Source of the DNA: JAJXWB01 sp047605445
GTDB lineage: Bacteria > Pseudomonadota > Alphaproteobacteria > Rhizobiales > Beijerinckiaceae
DNA: 20,212 nt
Assembly: GCA_047605445.1 (NCBI GenBank)
Contig: JASGFP010000076.1
Location: 1 to 20,212, forward strand
Direction of reading: 5' to 3'
In this document: one piece after another, positions 16,691-20,212 of the stretch
Position numbering within the stretch: position 1 is the stretch's first letter
Layout: the number at the start of each line of letters is the position of its first letter
Translations under genes and position numbers: made by a program
The notes under the pieces: model-generated
The model's database searches: none
Told to the model about the DNA's origin: nothing
What the model saw: only the letters and a program-made list of their open reading frames with translations

Positions 16691-16728
16691 CTCGTCTCCC
16701 GTGTCGCGGGACCGGCGTCATGCAGGCC

Positions 16729-17289
16729 CTAGACCTGCATGATTTCCTTTTCCTTGGTCGCCAGCGCCTGGTCGACCTCGACGATGGCCGCGTCGGTCGC
16801 CTTCTGCACCTCGGTCGCGTGACGCTTCTCGTCGTCCTCGCTGATGACCTTGTCCTTGAGCTGCTTCTTGAGCGTGTCGATGCCGTCGCGGCGGATGTGG
16901 CGGATCGCGACGCGCGCTTCCTCGGAATATTTGTGCGCGACCTTTACCAGCTCCTTGCGGCGCTGCTCGTTCAGTTCGGGCATTCTCACGCGCAAAATCT
17001 GGCCTTCGACGGTCGGCGTCAGGCCGAGGTTGGCGGCGCGGATCGCCTTGTCGGTGGCGATCACCATCGCCTTGTCCCAGACCTGAATCTGGATCATGCG
17101 CGGCTCGGGTATCGAGATGGTGGCGACCTGATTGAGCGGCATGGACTGGCCATATGCCTCGACATGCACGGGCTCGACCAGGCTGGCGGCCGCGCGGCCG
17201 GTGCGCAGGCCGCCGAATTCGTGCTTGAGCGAGGCGATGGACGCCTGCATGCGCCGCTTGAGGTCGTTGAGATCGAAAGTCGCGGACAT
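16729..17289 (-). CDS. frr: Ribosome recycling factor
   Basis: Splits post-termination ribosomes together with EF-G. 186 residues, the standard length, with the two-domain pattern: long charged helices at both ends ('DLNDLKRRMQASIASLKHEF', 'RKELVKVAHKYSEEARVAIR', 'HIRRDGIDTLKKQLKD') and a beta domain in the middle ('VEAYGQSMPLNQVATISIPE'). The ATG at 17289 has GAGG close upstream; the longer frame reaches back into the pyrH gap and has no homology. It lies 52 nt downstream of pyrH, the usual arrangement. Confidence 0.97.
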   Translation of the reverse strand: MSATFDLNDLKRRMQASIASLKHEFGGLRTGRAAASLVEPVHVEAYGQSMPLNQVATISIPEPRMIQIQVWDKAMVIATDKAIRAANLGLTPTVEGQILRVRMPELNEQRRKELVKVAHKYSEEARVAIRHIRRDGIDTLKKQLKDKVISEDDEKRHATEVQKATDAAIVEVDQALATKEKEIMQV

Positions 17290-17341
17290 GTCCTCACCTG
17301 TAAATCGGGCGCCGGTTCGCGGCGCAAAAGCGGCGCGCCGG

Positions 17342-18070
17342 TCAGCCGGCCGCCGGCGTAACCAGCGTGAAGCGCCCCCTGCCCTCCCAGGCGCTCGTAA
17401 TCGCGCCGGGCTCGGCCAATGCAAAGACGATTATCGGAATACGGTTCTCGCGGGCAAGGGCGAAGGCGGCCGTATCCATGACGGCGAGGCGCTTTTCGAT
17501 GGCTTCGTCATGCGTCAGCGTGTCGTAGCGCGTCGCATTGGGGTCCTTTTTGGGATCGGCGGTGTAGATTCCGTCGACCTGCGTCGCCTTCATGATGGCG
17601 TCGCAGGAAAGTTCGGCGGCGCGCAGCGCAGCGCCCGTGTCGGTTGTGAAAAAGGGATTGCCGGTGCCGCCGCCCAGAATGATGACTCGCTGCTTGGCGA
17701 GATGGGCAAGCGCGGCCTGGCGCGAATAGGGCTGGCAGATCGAGGGCATGGCCACCGCCGACAGCGTGCGCGCGGGCTGGCCCTGCGCTTCCACGGCCTG
17801 TTCCAGCGCCAGCGCGTTCATGACGGTCGCCAGCATGCCGATGGAATCGCCGCGGGCGCGCTCGATGCCCTTGTCGGCGCCCTGCAGGCCGCGGAAAAAA
17901 TTGCCGCCGCCGACGACCACGGCCACCTGGGCGCCGGCCTGCGCAGCGCTGGCGAGATCCTTGGCGATACGCGTGACGGTCGCCGGCTCCAACCCGTGCG
18001 ACTGGCCGCCCTGCAACGCCTCGCCGGACAGTTTGACCAGCACGCGCTTGAAACGGGGGGACGTAGTCAT
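17342..18070 (-). CDS. pyrH: UMP kinase (uridylate kinase)
   Basis: Phosphorylates UMP to UDP in pyrimidine nucleotide synthesis; hexameric amino-acid-kinase fold, cytoplasmic. 242 residues. Visible motifs: 'RVLVKLSGEAL' at the N-terminus, 'VVVGGGNFFRG' for phosphate binding, 'GTGNPFFTTDTGAALRAAEL' and 'MKATQVDGIYTADPKKDPNA'. The ATG at 18070 begins the family sequence; the open frame goes 38 codons further up without homology and would cross the candidate promoter. It is the first gene of a seven-gene unit ending at bamA, separated from tsf by 525 nt. Confidence 0.97.
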   Translation of the reverse strand: MTTSPRFKRVLVKLSGEALQGGQSHGLEPATVTRIAKDLASAAQAGAQVAVVVGGGNFFRGLQGADKGIERARGDSIGMLATVMNALALEQAVEAQGQPARTLSAVAMPSICQPYSRQAALAHLAKQRVIILGGGTGNPFFTTDTGAALRAAELSCDAIMKATQVDGIYTADPKKDPNATRYDTLTHDEAIEKRLAVMDTAAFALARENRIPIIVFALAEPGAITSAWEGRGRFTLVTPAAG

Positions 18071-18125
18071 CTCTCGCCTGCCTGGAGTCGAATCGCCGCC
18101 GCCCGACAAGACCGAGCGGCGCGCT

Positions 18126-18154
18126 TTCATAGGGTTTGCAGGGAAAAGCGGCAA
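18126..18154 (-). promoter_or_regulatory. Candidate promoter of the pyrH-to-bamA unit
   Basis: Minus strand: TTGCCG (18149-18154) and TATGAA (18126-18131) separated by 17 nt, with the -10 ending 55 nt before the pyrH ATG. Each box matches four of six consensus positions. It lies downstream of a terminator at 18205-18239, so a promoter near here is expected. Confidence 0.45.
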
Positions 18155-18204
18155 GACGCGCGCGCGACGCCGGAGGCCACGCAAATATTCAAGCCGCGCA
18201 AATG

Positions 18205-18239
18205 AAAAGGAGGAGCGGCATGGGGGTCGCCGCTCCTCC
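18205..18239 (-). terminator. Intrinsic terminator in the tsf-pyrH gap
   Basis: Perfect 11-bp stem GGAGGAGCGGC/GCCGCTCCTCC (18209-18219 and 18229-18239) with a 9-nt loop, followed on the minus strand by TTTTCATTTG. No protein gene ends just before it, so it implies a separate short transcript or a second stop for tsf read-through. Confidence 0.65.
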
Positions 18240-18385
18240 GCTCATTCTCGCGTTCCGGCGGCGAACCGTCGGTCCTATGCGTCGTCCCGGCCAGAAACAA
18301 CGCTTCGGCGCGCGAATGAACTCGTATGCGTTCCGTTGTTCCGGCTGGAGGACCGGAATGGCCCGGACGCGAATTCTGCGCCTTA

Positions 18386-18409
18386 GTTCGAACGGTTGAC
18401 CGTCCGAAC
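18386..18409. repeat. 24-nt inverted repeat
   Basis: Arms of 12 nt (GTTCGAACGGTT and GACCGTCCGAAC) pair at 11 of 12 positions with one A-C mismatch. It could be a stem in a transcript or an operator. Confidence 0.5.
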
Positions 18410-18466
18410 ATCGCCACATTGCATCGGGCGAAGCTTGTTCGTGAGTGCCGTCAGTCATTTGAGAGA

Positions 18467-18482
18467 CATGACCAAGGTCATG
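18467..18482. promoter_or_regulatory. 16-nt palindrome CATGACC-AA-GGTCATG
   Basis: Perfect 7-nt arms with a 2-nt centre, a shape typical of dimeric regulator sites. It lies 30 nt downstream of the tsf terminator. The binding protein is unknown. Confidence 0.35.
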
Positions 18483-18511
18483 AAATTCGAGAGATTCCAG
18501 TTCCAGACAAT

Positions 18512-18541
18512 AAAAAACGCCGCCCGCGATGCGGACGGCGT
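18512..18541 (-). terminator. Intrinsic terminator of rpsB-tsf
   Basis: An 11-bp stem (18517-18527 and 18531-18541, one G-T pair) with a 3-nt loop, followed on the minus strand by TTTTTTATTG. It lies 54 nt after the tsf stop. Confidence 0.9.
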
Positions 18542-18595
18542 CTGTTCTGCCGGATATGACGGCCGAGCGAGCCCGTGGGCCCGCTTCCCGGATTT

Positions 18596-19525
18596 TCAGC
18601 CTTTGGCGGCCGCCGCGACTTCGGCGGCGAAATCGTCGACCGCCTTTTCGATGCCCTCGCCGAGGCCGTAGCGCACGAAGCCCTTGATGGCGATCGGCGC
18701 GCCGGCCTTGCCTTCATGGTCCTTCACGGCCTGCGCCACCGTCTTGCCGGCGTGGTCGGCATGGATCGAGACCTGATCGACCAGCGTCACTTCCTTGAAA
18801 TAGGTCTTGAGGCCGGATTCGACGATCTTTTCCAGCACATGCGCGGGCTTGCCGGCGTTCTTGTCGGCGAGCACGGCCTTCTCGCGTTCGATCACGGCCG
18901 GATCGACGCTGGCCGCGTCGAGCGCAACGGGCGAAGCCGCCGCCACATGCATGGCGAGCTGACGCGCCAGCGGCGCGAGAACGGCCGGGTCGCCCTTCGA
19001 TTCCAGCGCGACGAGCACGGCGATCTTGCCGAGGCCGTCGGCGATCGGCGCATGCACGTACTGGCCGATCACGCCGTCGTTGACCGACAGCATGGCGGCG
19101 CGGCGCAGCGTCATGTTCTCGCCGATTGTGGCGATGGCGTTGGAGATGGCGTCGGCCACCGAGCCGGAGCCGCCGGGATAATGCTGCTTCGACAGCGCGT
19201 CGACTTCCGTGACGCCCTTCTCGAGCGCGACTGCGGCGATGGAGCGGACGAGCGCCTGGAATTCCTCGTTGCGGGCGACGAAGTCGGTCTCGGAATTGAC
19301 TTCCACGACGACGCCGCCCTTGTCGCGCACTAGAGCGGCGACGAGGCCTTCGGCGGCGACGCGCCCGGACTTCTTGGCGGCCTTGCTGAGGCCCTTCTTG
19401 CGCAGCCAGTCGACGGCCGCCTCGATATCGCCGCCGACTTCGGTCAGCGCGACCTTGCAATCCATCATGCCCGCGCCGGTCTTTTCGCGCAGGTCCTTCA
19501 CCATGCCGGCAGAGATCGTGGCCAT
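18596..19525 (-). CDS. tsf: Elongation factor Ts
   Basis: Guanine-nucleotide exchange factor that regenerates EF-Tu-GTP during translation. 309 residues. The N-terminal UBA-like domain has 'LREKTGAGMMDCKVALTE', and the EF-Tu contact motif 'NSETDFVARNEEF' is intact. The C-terminus has the typical 'PIAIKGFVRYGLGEGIEKAV'. The ATG at 19525 has GGAG 8 nt upstream. It follows rpsB after 110 nt containing two palindromic structures and is closed by its own terminator. Confidence 0.97.
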   Translation of the reverse strand: MATISAGMVKDLREKTGAGMMDCKVALTEVGGDIEAAVDWLRKKGLSKAAKKSGRVAAEGLVAALVRDKGGVVVEVNSETDFVARNEEFQALVRSIAAVALEKGVTEVDALSKQHYPGGSGSVADAISNAIATIGENMTLRRAAMLSVNDGVIGQYVHAPIADGLGKIAVLVALESKGDPAVLAPLARQLAMHVAAASPVALDAASVDPAVIEREKAVLADKNAGKPAHVLEKIVESGLKTYFKEVTLVDQVSIHADHAGKTVAQAVKDHEGKAGAPIAIKGFVRYGLGEGIEKAVDDFAAEVAAAAKG

Positions 19526-19549
19526 GGAGATACTCCTAGAATAGAGGGA

Positions 19550-19571
19550 GCCCGCGCCGGAAGGCGCGGGC
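19550..19571. repeat. Hairpin upstream of tsf
   Basis: Perfect 9-bp stem GCCCGCGCC/GGCGCGGGC with a GGAA loop. On the minus strand it is followed by TCCCTCTATTCT, a weak pyrimidine tract, just before the tsf ribosome-binding site. It may attenuate tsf relative to rpsB or protect mRNA ends. Confidence 0.55.
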
Positions 19572-19575
19572 GAAT

Positions 19576-19627
19576 GGACCGCGAGCCTTCAGGCTCGCAA
19601 CTTCGGCGGGCTGAAGGCCCGCGGTCC
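19576..19627. repeat. Palindromic repeat element: head-to-head pair of 17-mers
   Basis: GGACCGCGAGCCTTCAG at 19576-19592 recurs inverted at 19611-19627 with one mismatch (GGACCGCGGGCCTTCAG). Each half also forms its own hairpin (GCGAGCC/GGCTCGC and GCGGGC/GCCCGC), and the outer ends GGACCGC/GCGGTCC pair, giving a cruciform-like fold. The layout is that of REP/BIME-type intergenic repeats. Genome copy number is unknown. Confidence 0.7.
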
Positions 19628-19635
19628 GTTTGAAA

Positions 19636-20212
19636 TCAGGCGGCCAGGAAGCCGCGCGCCTGACCGATCCAGCCGTCGCGCTCGATGCGGCCGTTGAGCT
19701 TGAGGTCGGCGTCCAGCTTGGCGGCGTCCTCCGGCTTCATCGCGGCGATCTGCCAGAAGTGGAAGACGCCGCCGTCGTTGAGCTTCTTGACGATCTGCGG
19801 GCCGACGCCGGTCAGCTTGGCGAGATCGTCGGGCGCGCCGCGCGGGGCGGACAGAATCTCGAAGGCTTCGGTCGGCTCGTCGCCGGAATCGGCCACGGCC
19901 GCCGGCGCCGGCAGTTCTTCCGCGGCAGGCTCATCGGACGCGCCGAGATCGACGCCCGAGGCGCCCTGACCGCGGCCGATGCCGTCGATGGCGGCGCGGG
20001 CGACCAGATCGCAATAAAACGCGATGGCGCGGCCGGCGTCGTCGTTGGCCGGGATCGGATAGGCGATGCCGTCGGGATCGCAGTTCGTGTCGAGGATGGC
20101 GGCGACCGGGATGTTGAGGCGGTTCGCCTCCTTGATCGCGAGCTGCTCCTTGTTGGTGTCGATCACGAAGATCAGATCCGGCAGGCCGCCCATGTCCTTG
20201 ATGCCGCCGAGC
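19636..20212 (-). CDS. rpsB: 30S ribosomal protein S2, C-terminal part with extension (cut by window edge)
   Basis: Small-subunit ribosomal protein; 191 C-terminal residues are visible and the 5' end is beyond the right edge. The S2 core is clear: 'LGGIKDMGGLPDLIFVIDTN', 'AIKEANRLNIPVAAILDTNC' and 'DPDGIAYPIPANDDAGRAI'. After the core ('ARAAIDGIGRGQ') there is an extension of about 100 residues: an acidic, Ala/Pro-rich linker, then a helix-hairpin-helix-like module ('LAKLTGVGPQIVKKLNDGG', 'VFHFWQIAAMKPEDAAKLDA') ending '...ARGFLAA'. Such tails on S2 are, as far as I recall, found in Hyphomicrobiales and absent in E. coli. It is the first gene of the rpsB-tsf unit as seen here. Confidence 0.96.
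   Translation of the reverse strand, partial: LGGIKDMGGLPDLIFVIDTNKEQLAIKEANRLNIPVAAILDTNCDPDGIAYPIPANDDAGRAIAFYCDLVARAAIDGIGRGQGASGVDLGASDEPAAEELPAPAAVADSGDEPTEAFEILSAPRGAPDDLAKLTGVGPQIVKKLNDGGVFHFWQIAAMKPEDAAKLDADLKLNGRIERDGWIGQARGFLAA

Larger units (their letters stand above)
18205..18500 (-). ncRNA. Possible structured small RNA between tsf and pyrH
   Basis: A stretch of about 270 nt between the tsf terminator and a second minus-strand terminator has no convincing protein. It contains several inverted repeats: a 24-nt one at 18386-18409 (11 of 12 pairs), TTCCGG/CCGGAA at 18339-18358, AACAACG/CGTTGTT spanning about 18296-18340, and CATGACC/GGTCATG at 18467-18482. The open frames inside it run through the terminator and show no family features. 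I recognise no known RNA (not tmRNA, 6S, SRP or RNase P by eye), and no clear promoter was found (TTGTCT near 18505 lacks a good -10). An alternative is an ordinary structured spacer. Confidence 0.25.

Noticed and set aside
18189..18458. 89-codon minus-strand open frame in the tsf-pyrH gap
   Set aside because: No ribosome-binding site, Arg/Pro-rich without domain features, and it would read through the terminator hairpin at 18205-18239.
1..20212. CRISPR array, tRNA/rRNA genes, insertion sequence or phage genes
   Set aside because: No regularly spaced direct repeats, no recognisable tRNA or rRNA segments, and no transposase, integrase or phage proteins seen on either strand.

Overview
The window is GC-rich chromosomal DNA from an alphaproteobacterium, most likely of the order Hyphomicrobiales (Rhizobiales). 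The evidence is the gene order rpsB-tsf-pyrH-frr-uppS-cdsA-dxr-rseP-bamA-lpxD-fabZ-lpxA-lpxB with gltA, gltX and comEC beyond it, a Porin_2-type outer-membrane porin, and a ribosomal protein S2 with a long C-terminal extension. The family cannot be fixed from this sequence alone. No tRNA, rRNA, CRISPR array, transposase or phage gene was seen.

Layout, left to right. Positions 1-998 (minus) hold the N-terminal third of the DNA-uptake channel ComEC, cut by the window edge. gltX (glutamyl-tRNA synthetase) and gltA (citrate synthase) follow on the plus strand; gltA ends at a strong intrinsic terminator. A plus-strand porin gene follows, whose own terminator lies inside the last codons of the convergent lpxB.

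From 6234 to the right edge every gene is on the minus strand and should be read right to left. Visible punctuation divides it into three transcription units: rpsB-tsf (translation: S2 and EF-Ts), ending at a terminator at 18512-18541; pyrH-frr-uppS-cdsA-dxr-rseP-bamA (UMP kinase, ribosome recycling, undecaprenyl-PP and CDP-diacylglycerol synthesis, the MEP isoprenoid step, site-2 protease, outer-membrane protein assembly), ending at a terminator at 9817-9847; and lpxD-fabZ-lpxA-lpxB (lipid A acylation and disaccharide synthesis plus the competing fatty-acid dehydratase), with a good candidate promoter at 9759-9787. Several genes in these units overlap by 4 or 10 nt, which suggests translational coupling. 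Together they link translation capacity to envelope building: phospholipid, isoprenoid carrier, lipid A and beta-barrel assembly.

This is mostly a conserved housekeeping locus, and I did not find a convincing new multi-gene system. The points most worth checking are: the absence of lpxI between lpxA and lpxB; a structured gene-free stretch between tsf and pyrH with its own terminator, possibly a small RNA; an inverted pair of 17-mers between rpsB and tsf that looks like a palindromic repeat element; the porin terminator embedded in lpxB; and the helix-hairpin-helix-like tail on S2.
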